The notes under the pieces are model-generated. The model was given only the letters and a program-made list of their open reading frames with translations, was not told where the DNA came from and ran no database searches. Shown one piece after another: positions 33,718-43,234 of a DNA stretch of 64,000 bases (its first letter is position 1; the number at the start of each line of letters is the position of its first letter). Origin of the DNA: Arthrobacter sp. CAN_C5. GTDB lineage: Bacteria > Actinomycetota > Actinomycetes > Actinomycetales > Micrococcaceae. The stretch lies in NCBI RefSeq assembly GCF_017875735.1, contig NZ_JAGGMZ010000001.1, forward strand, positions 806,001 to 870,000. Direction: 5' to 3'. Both the position numbers and the translations under genes were made by a program.

Positions 33718-35127
33718 ATGGAAACCTACGACGCGCTACTGAAATCAATTACCCCGGCATCCGGGCCCACGAGGGCTATCCAGGACCCCGCGACGGGTGA
33801 AACCGTCGGCGAGGCACCGGAACACACCGTCGCCGATCTGGAGGCTGCGATCGCGGCAGCCTCAGCCGCCCAGCCGGAATGGGCTTCGCTCGGCCATGCA
33901 GCGCGCACCGACATGCTGTTGAAGGCTGCCGACGCGATCGACCGCTCAGCCGAGGAGCTCGCCATCCTGCTCTCCCGGGAACAGGGCAAGCCACTCAACG
34001 GCCCCAACGCGCGCTTCGAGGTCGGCGCGTGTTCGGCATGGCTCCGCGCCGCCGCCACCGCGGTCCTCGAGCCGGAAACTGTAGCCGACGACGGCGAGAC
34101 CTTCGCGCAGATTCACTACCGCCCCATCGGCGTGATCGGGGCCATCGGACCCTGGAACTGGCCCATGATGATCACAATCTGGCAGATCGCTCCCGCTCTC
34201 AGGATGGGGAACGCCGTCGTCGTGAAGCCGTCGGAGTACACCCCGCTGAGCGTTCTTGCGCTGATTCACGTGCTCAATCAGGAACTGCCGGACGGCCTGC
34301 TGGCCGCTGTCTGTGGTGATGGCGAGGTGGGTAGCCGCATGGTGGAGCACCCGGCGATCGGGAAAATCATGTTCACCGGATCCACCGCCACGGGCAAGGC
34401 GATCATCAAGTCCTCCGCTGACAGCGTCAAGCGGCTCACCCTTGAGCTGGGCGGAAACGATGCCGGCATCGTTCTGCCCGATGCGGACCCCAAAGCAATC
34501 GCCGAGGGACTTTTCTGGGGCGCCTTTATCAACACCGGCCAGACCTGTGCCGCACTGAAGCGCCTTTACGTGCACGAGGATATTTACGACGCTGTCTGCG
34601 AAGCCCTGACCGCAGTCGCCGAGGCAATGCCCATGGGAGTTGGGCTCGACGAAGCTAACCTCCTTGGACCGCTCCAGAACAAGCCGCAGTACGACATCGT
34701 GGCTCGCCTGGTGGATGCCGCGAAGGAATCCGGAGCCCGCGTGTTGACCGGTGGCAACCCTGATCCGGATCAGCCGGGATATTTCTACCCGACAACGCTT
34801 ATCGCTGACATCGACAACGACAACCCGCTCGTTGCCGAGGAGCAGTTCGGCCCTGCCCTGCCGATCATTAAATACAGCACGATCGATGAGGCCATTGCGA
34901 AAGCAAACGGTCTGGAAGTTGGTCTCGGCGCCTCCGTCTGGTCGTCGGATGTCACAGCTGCACGCGAAGTAGCCGCGCGGATCGAAGCTGGCACAGTGTG
35001 GATCAACAAGCACGGCGCCGTGGACCCCCGCATCCCGTTCGGCGGCATCAAGCAGTCCGGGTACGGGCTGGAGTTCGGTGTCGAAGGGCTGAAGGGCGTG
35101 GCAGTCCCGCAGGTCATCAACGGGTAA
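33718..35127 (+). CDS. Aldehyde dehydrogenase
   Basis: 469 residues. N147 (PWNWPM), K170 (VVVKPSEYTP), E243 (TLELGGND) and catalytic C277 (NTGQTCAALKR) are intact. It would oxidise the aldehyde made by the amine oxidase, for example phenylacetaldehyde to phenylacetate. The ATG at 33718 has AGGGGAG at 6 nt; the longer reading from 33592 would place the operator inside the gene. An upstream palindrome suggests TetR control. The permease gene follows after 137 nt. Confidence 0.92.
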   Translation: METYDALLKSITPASGPTRAIQDPATGETVGEAPEHTVADLEAAIAAASAAQPEWASLGHAARTDMLLKAADAIDRSAEELAILLSREQGKPLNGPNARFEVGACSAWLRAAATAVLEPETVADDGETFAQIHYRPIGVIGAIGPWNWPMMITIWQIAPALRMGNAVVVKPSEYTPLSVLALIHVLNQELPDGLLAAVCGDGEVGSRMVEHPAIGKIMFTGSTATGKAIIKSSADSVKRLTLELGGNDAGIVLPDADPKAIAEGLFWGAFINTGQTCAALKRLYVHEDIYDAVCEALTAVAEAMPMGVGLDEANLLGPLQNKPQYDIVARLVDAAKESGARVLTGGNPDPDQPGYFYPTTLIADIDNDNPLVAEEQFGPALPIIKYSTIDEAIAKANGLEVGLGASVWSSDVTAAREVAARIEAGTVWINKHGAVDPRIPFGGIKQSGYGLEFGVEGLKGVAVPQVING

Positions 35128-35264
35128 GACTGACTCACTGGTCAACCGGCAACTGCATCACACAAATTTGCTTCCAAGAGAGCAGCAGAAAAGTACTCGT
35201 GCGCAGGAGGAAGCTTCCGGAAAGGGTTCCGCATCGTCGGGACAGCTCATTGAGGAGATAGACC

Positions 35265-36800
35265 ATGAACAGACCCGTTACGGCCTCCGACGGCGGATCA
35301 AGCGCCATCGATGGATCACGGACCATGCTGCGCCGCGGCAGGCTGGGAGTCATCGGCGTCGTATTCTTCGTCGTCGCCGCCGCGGCGCCACTGGTTGGCA
35401 TGACCGGCGCCGTCCCGATTGCGATTGTGCTGGGAAACGGCGCAGCCGCACCCGGAGCCTACCTGGTGGTTGGCCTGACGCTGTTGCTCTTCAGCGTTGG
35501 GTATTCAGCGATGAGTCAGCGTGTCACCAATGCTGGCGCCTTCTTCGCCTACATTGGGCGTGGTCTGGGACCGAACGTCGGCCTCGGGTCCGCGTTTGTA
35601 TCCCTGATCGCCTACGTGGCCATCCAGCTCGCGATCTTTGGTTTCTTCGGCGGGTTGATGGCTGGACAGATGGGTGCGCTCGGCCTTGAACTGCCATGGT
35701 GGTTGTGGACGCTGAGCGCGTGGGCGCTCGTCACTGTCCTGTCGATGGCAAGCGTCGATGTGGGTGCGAAGGTGCTCGGAGCGTTGATGCTGCTCGAGGT
35801 GCTCGCCCTGGCGATCACCGCCGTTGCCATCCTGATCGACGGTGGCCCCGAGGGTTACGACTTCGTGGCCTCCTTCTCGCCCCAGGCCATCCTGGTTGGT
35901 GGACTTGCAGGCTCTGCCGGGATCGCCTTCGCCTTTGCTTTCGCGTCGTTCATCGGATTTGAAGCAACAGCGATCTATGGCGAGGAATCCAAGGACCCGA
36001 AGCGGATTGTGCCGCGCGCCACCTACCTGGCGGTGGGATTGATCACGGTCCTGTTCGCTGTCACCGCATTCGCGCTGGTGACGGGGATGGGAGCGTCGCG
36101 GGTGGTCGAAGCCACGGTGGAGTATTCGACGGTGGACGGCGTTCCGCTAGCCGACCCAGCCGCCGTGCTCTTCTCCCTGGCCACCGAATACGTGGGCGGG
36201 TGGATGGCCACGGTGATGAGTGTGCTCGTACTCTCGAGCCTGTTTGCAGGACTCCTCGCATTTCAGAATGCGGCCAGCCGCTACGTTTTTGCCCTCGGCC
36301 GTGGCGGAGTGCTGCCCCGCCCACTGGCACGGGTCAATGTCAAAGGTGCTCCCCAAAGCGCTTCCGTGACGACGTCCGCCGTCACGGGGATAGTGATCCT
36401 GCTCTTCACTCTGTTCCAACTCGAGCCCATCCTGAACATGTTCTACTGGTTCAGCGGCCTGGCAGTGGTAGCAATTGTGCTGATCGAAGCGATGGTCTGT
36501 CTCGCTGTCATCGCGTTCTTCCGCAAGAACAAAGGCACGGAGGGTATCTTCGTAACGATCATTGCCCCGATTGTGGCATTCGTAGGACTCCTGATCGGCG
36601 AATATCTCCTCATGTCCCGCTTCGGTCTGCTGGCCGGGACAACCGCCGAGGGCGTGGATCCCTCGGTGACGCCGTGGGGGCTGAGCCCGTTGGGCTGGGT
36701 CCTGATTGCCCTGCCGTTCGTCGTCCTCGTGATCGGCTACCTCTACTCACGCGTCGCCGCCCCGGAAAACGAGGAATTCATCCGCGACGAATTGTCCTGA
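35265..36800 (+). CDS. APC-family amino acid/amine permease
   Basis: 511 residues with about 12 transmembrane helices. It begins with a polar tail and then GVIGVVFFVVAAAAPLVGMTG; FASFIGFEATAIYGEESKDP is the conserved APC region between helices 5 and 6. Located after the amine oxidase/TetR/aldehyde dehydrogenase genes, so import of the amine substrate is inferred. Bases 36801-36860 hold nothing recognisable. Confidence 0.88.
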   Translation: MNRPVTASDGGSSAIDGSRTMLRRGRLGVIGVVFFVVAAAAPLVGMTGAVPIAIVLGNGAAAPGAYLVVGLTLLLFSVGYSAMSQRVTNAGAFFAYIGRGLGPNVGLGSAFVSLIAYVAIQLAIFGFFGGLMAGQMGALGLELPWWLWTLSAWALVTVLSMASVDVGAKVLGALMLLEVLALAITAVAILIDGGPEGYDFVASFSPQAILVGGLAGSAGIAFAFAFASFIGFEATAIYGEESKDPKRIVPRATYLAVGLITVLFAVTAFALVTGMGASRVVEATVEYSTVDGVPLADPAAVLFSLATEYVGGWMATVMSVLVLSSLFAGLLAFQNAASRYVFALGRGGVLPRPLARVNVKGAPQSASVTTSAVTGIVILLFTLFQLEPILNMFYWFSGLAVVAIVLIEAMVCLAVIAFFRKNKGTEGIFVTIIAPIVAFVGLLIGEYLLMSRFGLLAGTTAEGVDPSVTPWGLSPLGWVLIALPFVVLVIGYLYSRVAAPENEEFIRDELS

Positions 36801-36860
36801 AGGTCTCAAACAGGGAAGAGTTTGAATCTCCGCGCAGTAACGCTCAACGGCTGGTCCGGT

Positions 36861-37826
36861 TTAGTCGTCGTAGGCCCTGAACTGTTCAACGGCGACGATG
36901 CGGCCGGGGACCGTGCTGCTGACATGGCTGATAAGCACCTCGCCGGGGGCCAGGAAAGGGTCATCGACCGGTAGGGCTGCGGCCAGCTCCTTCGTCATGT
37001 GGCGCCGGAGGACGCCGAAAACTACTGGTAAGACGGGGCGGTGGGTGCAGAGCGCCACCGGGCGACGCTTGTCGAAAAGCTTCTCGACAGTGGCGGAGGC
37101 CTTGTCCGGTTTGCGGCCAGCGTTGCGCTCGGTGATCGAATCGGCGAGCTTGAGCTTGATGTCCTTAGACGTGAGATAGGGCGCGACCGTCTGGATACAC
37201 CGCTCCCACGGGCTGCTCACCACCCAGGACGGATGCCAGGCCTCGAGAAGCCGGCTCACCGCCACCGCCTGGCGGCGGCCGGTCGCGGCCAGGGGGCGTT
37301 CACCCTCGGCCCGGGTCCACGAGGACCGAGGCTTCGCCTTGGCATGGCGGACGACAATCAGGGGCCAGGTGGCCAGCTGATCGGCCTTGTACGCCGCTAT
37401 CAGTGATTCGAGGGGTTCCCGGTCCGTGGGGTTGGTTAGGAGCTCGGACGCGCGGGCGGGGGAGACCCAGAGGAACTTGTCCACTTCCTTGCCATCCGGC
37501 CGCACCACCATGCGCTCGGTACGTGCTGCCCAGTAGTGCACCAGTTTCATGCCCGATCCGACGGGATAGCGGGTGGAGGCCAGAGGGATTCCCAGTGAAA
37601 CCCTGATGCCAACCTCTTCCTCGACCTCTCTGATGGCGCACTCGGGGGTGGTCTCGCCGGGGTCGATCTTTCCCTTGGGCCAGGACCAGTCCGTGTAACG
37701 GGGGCGGTGGATGAGCAGCACCTCGAGCTGGCCCTGCTCCTTCCGCCAGCAGATGGCACCCGCGGCAACAACCGCGGGTTCCGTGTCCCGGGTTGCAGTG
37801 GAGACAGCCTCGTCGGTCGTGGCCAT
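36861..37826 (-). CDS. mutT1: Nudix hydrolase fused to histidine phosphatase (MutT1-like)
   Basis: 321 residues in two domains. N-terminal Nudix domain (about 15-150) with box GKIDPGETTPECAIREVEEE followed by VGI; C-terminal histidine phosphatase domain starting LIVVRHAKAKPRSSW with a second His in LCTHRPVLPVV. In mycobacteria this fusion (MutT1, Rv2985) degrades 8-oxo-dGTP and diadenosine polyphosphates and lies beside ppk, as here. The ATG shares one base with the ppk stop (TGATG), indicating tight coupling. Confidence 0.92.
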   Translation of the reverse strand: MATTDEAVSTATRDTEPAVVAAGAICWRKEQGQLEVLLIHRPRYTDWSWPKGKIDPGETTPECAIREVEEEVGIRVSLGIPLASTRYPVGSGMKLVHYWAARTERMVVRPDGKEVDKFLWVSPARASELLTNPTDREPLESLIAAYKADQLATWPLIVVRHAKAKPRSSWTRAEGERPLAATGRRQAVAVSRLLEAWHPSWVVSSPWERCIQTVAPYLTSKDIKLKLADSITERNAGRKPDKASATVEKLFDKRRPVALCTHRPVLPVVFGVLRRHMTKELAAALPVDDPFLAPGEVLISHVSSTVPGRIVAVEQFRAYDD

Positions 37827-40048
37827 CAGCGGCGAATCGCTGACCGGTTGCGCGCACGGGACGCCAGCAGGTAGCTCTGGACATCGCTCAGGGGGCCGCC
37901 CTCGGCGTCCTTGTGATGCCGGGTCCACCCGCCGTCGCGATCCAGGTGCCAGCTCGCGGTGCCCTCATCCATATAACGGTCGAGCAGTGACATGAGGTAG
38001 CCAATGTCTTCCGGTGCGCTCAACTGGACGAGGGTTTCCACCCTGCGGTCGAGGTTCCGGTGCATCATGTCGGCCGAGCCGATGAAGACCGCCGGATCCC
38101 CGCCATTGGCGAAGGCAAAGACCCGGGAATGTTCGAGGAAGCGGCCCAGCACCGACCGGACGGTGATGTTCTCGCTGAGTCCCGGCACACCCGGCCTGAC
38201 CGAGCAGATACCCCTGACGATCACGTCCACCTTCACACCAGCCTGTGATGCCCGGTAGAGAGCATCGATCACGGCTTCGTCGACGATCGAATTGACCTTC
38301 ACCACCACGCGGGCCGCCAGGCCAGCCTTCTGGTTGGCAATCTCCCGTTCAACCCGGTCGATCAGGCCGGAGCGCACCGAACGCGGGGCAACCAGCAGGC
38401 GCTTGAACGTGGACTTCGGTGCGTACCCTGACAGCTGGTTGAACAACCGGGACAGGTCCTGGCCAACCTGCTCGTTGGCGGTCAGCAACCCGAAATCCTC
38501 GTAGTAGCGGGCGGTCCGCGGGTGGTAGTTTCCGGTGCCGATATGGCAGTACCGGCGGAGGCCGTCGATTTCTTGCCGGACCACGAGGGACAGCTTGCAG
38601 TGGGTTTTCAGTCCCACGATGCCGTACACCACGTGGACGCCCGCCTGTTCCAGCTTGCGGGCCCAGGAAATGTTGGCCTGCTCGTCGAAGCGTGCCTTGA
38701 TCTCCACCAGGGCCAGCACCTGCTTGCCGGACTCGGCAGCGTCGATCAGTGCATCAACGATCGGTGAATCGCCGGACGTCCGGTACAGCGTCTGCTTGAT
38801 TGCCTGCACCTTCGGGTCCGCGGCAGCCTGCTCGAGGAACGCCTGGACCGACGTGGAGAACGAGTCGTACGGGTGGTGCAGCAAAATGTCGCGGCGGCGC
38901 ATGGCAGCGAAAACGTTGGCCGCCTTCGAGGTTTCGCTTTCCTTCAGGTCCCGGTTGGTGTGCGGGACGTGCTTGGGGTACCGGAGCTCGCCCCGGTCGA
39001 TGCTGCCAATCACGCTGAGGCCCCGCAGGTCTAGAGGCGCGGGCAGTCCGTAGACCTCGTCCTCTTCCACACCAAGTTCGCGGGAAAGCAGGGCGCGGAT
39101 GCTGGGATTGATGTCGGTGGTGACTTCCAGGCGGACAGGTGGGCCAAACCGGCGGCGCAGCAGTTCCTTCTCCAGGGCCTGCAGCAGGTTCTCGGCGTCG
39201 TCCTCCTCGACCTCCAGATCCTCGTTCCGGGTCACCCGGAAGGTGTGGTGCTCAAGTACTTCCATTCCCGGGAACAGCTGGTCCAGGTGCACCGCAATGA
39301 CCTCTTCCAGCGGGATGAACCGGGCGGTCCGACCGGTGACATTCCCCGCGCGGGGCCCATCCACGGAGATCAGGCGGGGGAGCTGGTCGGGCACCTTGAC
39401 GCGGGCGAAGAGCTCCTTCTCGCTGACCGGGTTGCGGACGACGACGGCGAGGTTCAGGGAGAGCCCCGAGATGTAGGGGAAGGGGTGCGCGGGATCCACC
39501 GCCAGGGGCGTCAGGATGGGGAAGACCTTCTCCGCGAACAGGGTCGTCAGTTCGGCGCGGGCGGTGTCGTCGAGTTCATCCCAGGTGGTCAGGTGAATGT
39601 TCTCTTCGGCCAGGGCTGGCCGGATGTTCTCGGCGAAGACCGCTGCGTGGCGCTGCTGCAGCTTGTAGCCGTCAGCCATGATCTGTTCGAGCTGCTCAAT
39701 GGGGCTCAGCCCCGCAGCGGATGGGACGGCGAGCCCGGTCGCGATGCGGCGCTTCAGCCCGGCGACGCGCACCATGAAGAACTCGTCCAGGTTGGACGCG
39801 AAGATCGAGAGGAAGCTGACCCGTTCCAACAGGTACAGATCCGGGTCCTCGGCCAGTTCAAGGACACGGGCGTTGAAGTCGAGCCAGCTCGATTCCCGGT
39901 CAAGGAACCGGTCAGGGGTGATGGCACCCGAGGGAAGCAGGCTGGGTGCGAATTCCGGGATATCGATACGGTCCTGGGTGGCACGCGCTGGTGCCACCTC
40001 GGATGAGCCGTACCGCGCCGGAACGCGTGCTGCGATTTCGGATTCCAT
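37826..40048 (-). CDS. ppk1: Polyphosphate kinase 1
   Basis: 740 residues. It reversibly transfers the terminal phosphate of ATP to polyphosphate. The N-terminal region has [19 protein letters not shown] and [19 protein letters not shown]; the catalytic half contains [37 protein letters not shown], the autophosphorylated histidine region [16 protein letters not shown] and [25 protein letters not shown] precedes the ATG. Operon with mutT1. Confidence 0.96.
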   Translation of the reverse strand: MESEIAARVPARYGSSEVAPARATQDRIDIPEFAPSLLPSGAITPDRFLDRESSWLDFNARVLELAEDPDLYLLERVSFLSIFASNLDEFFMVRVAGLKRRIATGLAVPSAAGLSPIEQLEQIMADGYKLQQRHAAVFAENIRPALAEENIHLTTWDELDDTARAELTTLFAEKVFPILTPLAVDPAHPFPYISGLSLNLAVVVRNPVSEKELFARVKVPDQLPRLISVDGPRAGNVTGRTARFIPLEEVIAVHLDQLFPGMEVLEHHTFRVTRNEDLEVEEDDAENLLQALEKELLRRRFGPPVRLEVTTDINPSIRALLSRELGVEEDEVYGLPAPLDLRGLSVIGSIDRGELRYPKHVPHTNRDLKESETSKAANVFAAMRRRDILLHHPYDSFSTSVQAFLEQAAADPKVQAIKQTLYRTSGDSPIVDALIDAAESGKQVLALVEIKARFDEQANISWARKLEQAGVHVVYGIVGLKTHCKLSLVVRQEIDGLRRYCHIGTGNYHPRTARYYEDFGLLTANEQVGQDLSRLFNQLSGYAPKSTFKRLLVAPRSVRSGLIDRVEREIANQKAGLAARVVVKVNSIVDEAVIDALYRASQAGVKVDVIVRGICSVRPGVPGLSENITVRSVLGRFLEHSRVFAFANGGDPAVFIGSADMMHRNLDRRVETLVQLSAPEDIGYLMSLLDRYMDEGTASWHLDRDGGWTRHHKDAEGGPLSDVQSYLLASRARNRSAIRR

Positions 40049-40122
40049 GGTGTCTCCTGACGGCGGGTGGGTTGCCGTTTTTCATCCCGGAAAGTGCGGG
40101 TATTACGGCATCAGGATCCACC

Positions 40123-41172
40123 TTACAAGCTTGCCCCGGCAACCTGCGGCGCGTACATGACGTCAACGTCCCACCGGGTGAAGCCCAACTTGCGGTAGAG
40201 GGCCACCGCGGCGGTATTGTCGGCGTCGACGTACAGCATGATTGCCTGCAATCCCAGGGCATGGAGGTGCTCGATGCCGGCGATGGTCAGAGCCTTCCCC
40301 AACCCCATGCCCTGTGCCTCGGGGGTCACGCCGACCACGTAGACCTCACCCATTGCGGGGTGGCTGCCTGACCGGGGATGCACCTTGGTCCAATGGAACC
40401 CGAGTAGTTGGCCGTCGGACTCCCGCACGGCCAGCAGGAACCCGGCGGGGTCGAACCAGTCCTCGGCCATCCTGGCCTGCAGGTCCTCGAGGGTGGTGGC
40501 TCCCTGCTCGGCGTGGTCGATGAACGCTGCCCGGTTGGCGGCGAGCCAGGCCTGTTCGTCGACGCCCGGCTGGAAGGCACGCAGCACGACGCCGTCGGGC
40601 AGGGTGACCTGGTCGGACGCCGGAGCCAGCACGGAAGCCTCCAGTGCGGCACGGGTCTGACGCATCCGCCACAGTTCCCGGACCGGTTCAAAGCCGTTCT
40701 TCGCGGCCAGGCTGACCGCTGCCGCGTGGTTGCCGTGGGACCAGGCACGCAGGGCGGGGAGGCTGTGGGCGGTGACGGCACCGGCCAGCGCCGTCCCGAC
40801 GCCCTGGCTGCGGTAGGTCGGCCGGACCACCAGTTCGAGGACCCCCGCATCGGATTCGCCCGCGGCTTCGTCGCGGGGCAGGCTGACCACCGCTACCCCC
40901 GCGAGCTCCTCGGCGTCGCCTGAGGCGCTAGCCGGGTCACCGGTGGACACAGCCGGGGAATCGCCGTCGACGGCGTAGGTCGCGAAGACCAGAAGAGAGT
41001 CCGGGTGGGCGTCGGCGGCCCTGAGGTTGACCAGGGTCTGCTCGGACAGGGGCGGGTTCCCGTCAGCCTCAGCGGCGGCTGCCGCCAGGTCGAGGATGTC
41101 CTGCAGGAGCCGGGGCTCGGGGGCGCCTGTGGTGCGGAGGATGGGCCAGGTGGGGACGTGGGCTGTGGTCAT
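40123..41172 (-). CDS. mshD: Mycothiol acetyltransferase (mycothiol synthase)
   Basis: 349 residues with two GNAT domains. It acetylates Cys-GlcN-Ins to form mycothiol, the low-molecular-weight thiol of actinobacteria. The C-terminal domain has VYVVGVTPEAQGMGLGKALT and MLYVDADNTAAVALYRKLGF; the N-terminal domain has VVRPTYRSQGVGTALAGAV. The neighbour glnR matches the glnR-mshD order of mycobacteria. TAGGCT lies 6 nt before the ATG with no Shine-Dalgarno, so it is probably leaderless. Confidence 0.93.
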   Translation of the reverse strand: MTTAHVPTWPILRTTGAPEPRLLQDILDLAAAAAEADGNPPLSEQTLVNLRAADAHPDSLLVFATYAVDGDSPAVSTGDPASASGDAEELAGVAVVSLPRDEAAGESDAGVLELVVRPTYRSQGVGTALAGAVTAHSLPALRAWSHGNHAAAVSLAAKNGFEPVRELWRMRQTRAALEASVLAPASDQVTLPDGVVLRAFQPGVDEQAWLAANRAAFIDHAEQGATTLEDLQARMAEDWFDPAGFLLAVRESDGQLLGFHWTKVHPRSGSHPAMGEVYVVGVTPEAQGMGLGKALTIAGIEHLHALGLQAIMLYVDADNTAAVALYRKLGFTRWDVDVMYAPQVAGASL

Positions 41173-41230
41173 GGTGCCAGCCTAACCCTCCGGACCAGGC
41201 GAACGGGAGAAGATTCTGCCGGGCTCCGTT

Positions 41231-41259
41231 TTGGCACACTCCGGCGGGTGGGGTAGTGT
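41231..41259 (+). promoter_or_regulatory. Strong consensus-like promoter between mshD and glnR
   Basis: TTGGCA (41231-41236), 17 nt, TAGTGT (41254-41259). Directed away from mshD and towards a short transcript that contains only a 17-codon ORF and ends in a hairpin. Confidence 0.6.
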
Positions 41260-41278
41260 AAAAGATCGTTCAGGGGGG

Positions 41279-41332
41279 ATGCACCAGTGGGGTGCCCGCG
41301 ATACGTTCGACCCGTATGTCCTCCACGAGTAA
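41279..41332 (+). CDS. 17-codon small ORF in a short unassigned transcript (peptide or sRNA)
   Basis: ATG at 41279 reads MHQWGARDTFDPYVLHE and stops at 41330-41332. AGGGGGG immediately precedes the ATG, close for a Shine-Dalgarno. The ORF sits 20 nt after the -10 box of a good promoter and 5 nt before a terminator-like hairpin, so the whole unit (about 41266-41377) is about 110 nt. Two internal hairpins (GCACC/GGTGC at 41281-41295; ATACG/CGTAT at 41301-41317) also allow a non-coding RNA. No family recognised. Confidence 0.45.
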   Translation: MHQWGARDTFDPYVLHE

Positions 41333-41337
41333 GACCC

Positions 41338-41377
41338 GAAAAGTCCCGAAACCACGACTGTGGCGGAGGGACTTTTC
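41338..41377 (+). terminator. Hairpin ending the short mshD-glnR transcript
   Basis: GAAAAGTCCC and GGGACTTTTC (10 bp) flank an inner CCAC/GTGG helix. The TTTTC at the 3' end on the plus strand lies within the stem. It could also serve glnR on the minus strand. Confidence 0.6.
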
Positions 41378-41419
41378 GCGGTTAACCGGAGGGTAGCCGA
41401 CTACTGACGGACGGCAGGG

Positions 41420-42121
41420 TTACGCGTCGACCGCCGGGCGGTCCTCGGTGGCCCGGTTCAGTGTGAACCGGTAGCCCACGTTGCGCACCGTCCCGATCAG
41501 CTGCTCGTGGTCGGCGCCGAGCTTGGCCCGCAGGCGACGGACATGCACATCGACGGTGCGGGTTCCCCCGTAATAGTCGTAGCCCCAAACCTCGTGCAGC
41601 AACTGGTCCCGGGTGAACACCCTGCCCGGGTGCTGCGCCAGGTACTTCAGCAGCTCAAATTCCTTGTAGGTCAGGTTCAGGGGCTCCCCGCCGACCCGTG
41701 CCGTATAGCTGGTCTCGTCGATCACCACGCCCGACGCGCGGATCTCGTTGCTGGTTTCCGTTTCGGCGGCACTGGACCGCGCGATGACCAACCGCAACCG
41801 CGCTTCCACCTCGGCGGGCCCCGCCGAGTCGAGGACGACTTCGTCCGCCAGCCAGTTGGCAGCCACTGCAGCCATGCCGCCCTCGGTGAGCACCAGCATC
41901 AAAGGGGCGCTCAGGCCGGTGGCCTTAAGCAGTTGGGTCAGGGACCGTGCGCCGACCATATCCTTGCGCGCGTCCACCATCACCACGTCGCACGGTTCTG
42001 TCTCGAGGAGCGCCGTGGGCTCGGCGGGCAGAATATGGACCTTGTGGTTGAGCAATTCGAGCGCGGGAAGGACACCCACCGACGAACCGGGGCTATTGGT
42101 CAACATCAGGATGTGCGGCAT
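41420..42121 (-). CDS. glnR: GlnR-like OmpR-family regulator of nitrogen metabolism
   Basis: 233 residues. An atypical receiver domain (1-120: [36 protein letters not shown]) is followed by a winged-helix domain ([64 protein letters not shown]). GlnR controls glutamine synthetase, ammonium and nitrate genes in actinobacteria. The ATG at 42121 has GGAGG at 5 nt; an upstream ATG at 42151 does not. The location next to mshD matches mycobacterial glnR. Amine catabolism genes in this window are plausible targets. Confidence 0.88.
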   Translation of the reverse strand: MPHILMLTNSPGSSVGVLPALELLNHKVHILPAEPTALLETEPCDVVMVDARKDMVGARSLTQLLKATGLSAPLMLVLTEGGMAAVAANWLADEVVLDSAGPAEVEARLRLVIARSSAAETETSNEIRASGVVIDETSYTARVGGEPLNLTYKEFELLKYLAQHPGRVFTRDQLLHEVWGYDYYGGTRTVDVHVRRLRAKLGADHEQLIGTVRNVGYRFTLNRATEDRPAVDA

Positions 42122-42302
42122 GTGTCCTCCATAAATTTGGACGCGCATCATCGGGCGGCTGGGTCGGGCAACCAGGCCAGGTCAGAGGCCAGCTGATCCC
42201 GTCCGAAGCCCTTGCAGGTTTGATCCAGTATACCGGGTGTGATGCGCCGCACCCGGAGCGCCAAGTTTTCACATGCCGAACCGGTAGGGCAGTATTGCTG
42301 GG

Positions 42303-43046
42303 GTGAGAGTAAGGATTGTGGCCGTCGCGGCGGCAGCAGCCGTCAGCTCAGTAGTGGCCGCTTCCTACCTTTCTGTGACCGCCGTCGCGGCCGTTACCTC
42401 CGTCCTGATCCTGGTGGCCGCTATCGGCTGGCCCCACATGCTCGGTGTCCCCGCAAAGAAGAGTCAGTCCGCCGTGATCGCCCTCAGTGGCCTGGCCGCG
42501 ACCGGCGCCGCTCTCACCGCGACCGATACCGATTTCATGACATGGATGCCGGTGACCACCGCCCTCGGCCTGGGCGCGGTGTTCCTCATCCAGCTGTTCC
42601 GGGGCACCGGCCAGAGCCACCGGCTGGAATCGACGCTCGGAGCGGGGGTGGGTGTGCTGCTGGCCTGTCTCGCGTCCGGCTGGGTGGCGGCCGACCGGCT
42701 GGCCATCGACGCGGGAAACACCTCGATGATGCTGGTCACCGGAATCAGCGTGCTGATCGCACTGGCGGCATCCCTGTTGCCCTGGCCAGACCGGTTCGTC
42801 GCGCCGCTGGGAATTGCACTCGCGACCACCGCCGGACCACTGGGCGCCATCCTCTTCACCGATGTCCCGGGGCTGGCGGCGGGCTTCATCGGCGCTGCAA
42901 GCGGCGCGGTGATCGTTGCCGCCCGGAGGTTGTTCCTGACCAGGGACGCACCCCTGAACGTGCCCGCTGCCCTATCCATCGGGGCAGCTCCCATCCTCGT
43001 CATCGGCTCACTCACCTACTTTCTGGGCAAACTGTTCACCGGTTAG
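42303..43046 (+). CDS. Multi-spanning membrane protein of unknown function
   Basis: 247 residues starting at a GTG, about 7-8 hydrophobic segments (for example AVAAAAAVSSVVAASYLSVT, VAAVTSVLILVAAIGWPHML, GAGVGVLLACLASGWVAADR, VTGISVLIALAASLLPWP). No catalytic motif seen. Similar proteins are annotated as permeases in actinobacteria without evidence of function. No clear Shine-Dalgarno precedes the GTG. Confidence 0.7.
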   Translation: MRVRIVAVAAAAAVSSVVAASYLSVTAVAAVTSVLILVAAIGWPHMLGVPAKKSQSAVIALSGLAATGAALTATDTDFMTWMPVTTALGLGAVFLIQLFRGTGQSHRLESTLGAGVGVLLACLASGWVAADRLAIDAGNTSMMLVTGISVLIALAASLLPWPDRFVAPLGIALATTAGPLGAILFTDVPGLAAGFIGAASGAVIVAARRLFLTRDAPLNVPAALSIGAAPILVIGSLTYFLGKLFTG

Positions 43047-43106
43047 CACGCCGGGTTGGCCGCGGCGGGGTTCAGAGCTACTGAGAGGTCGCGTTAGGAT
43101 GGACGC

Positions 43107-43220
43107 ATGTCGATTCTTGCGCTTGAAATCTTCTTCATCGGACTGCTGGTGCTCGCTTCGCTGGCCATGGCCGGAGTGGCGTGGCTGGTCATTAGCCGCC
43201 TCTACAAGGGCCAGCGGTAA
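43107..43220 (+). CDS. 37-residue single-pass membrane peptide
   Basis: MSILALEIFFIGLLVLASLA then a second half MAGVAWLVISRLYKGQR, ending at a TAA. One long hydrophobic helix (about 2-31) and a basic C-terminus (RLYKGQR) predict a single transmembrane segment with the tail in the cytoplasm. TAGGAT (43095-43100) lies 6 nt before the ATG as a -10 box, so it is probably leaderless. The sequence TAGGATGGACGC directly before this ATG also precedes the MOSC gene. The nitrobindin-like gene begins 14 nt downstream. Confidence 0.6.
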   Translation: MSILALEIFFIGLLVLASLAMAGVAWLVISRLYKGQR

Positions 43221-43234
43221 GGCTTCACCTCACC

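Noticed and set aside
39245-40006. 253-codon plus-strand frame opposite ppk
   Set aside because: Composition (Gly/Asp/Gln/Arg-rich, no motif) is that of an antisense shadow of a conserved gene.
41266-41377. 6C RNA assignment for the short transcript
   Set aside because: 6C RNAs have C-rich loops on two hairpins; here the runs are G-rich on the transcript and the loops do not match.
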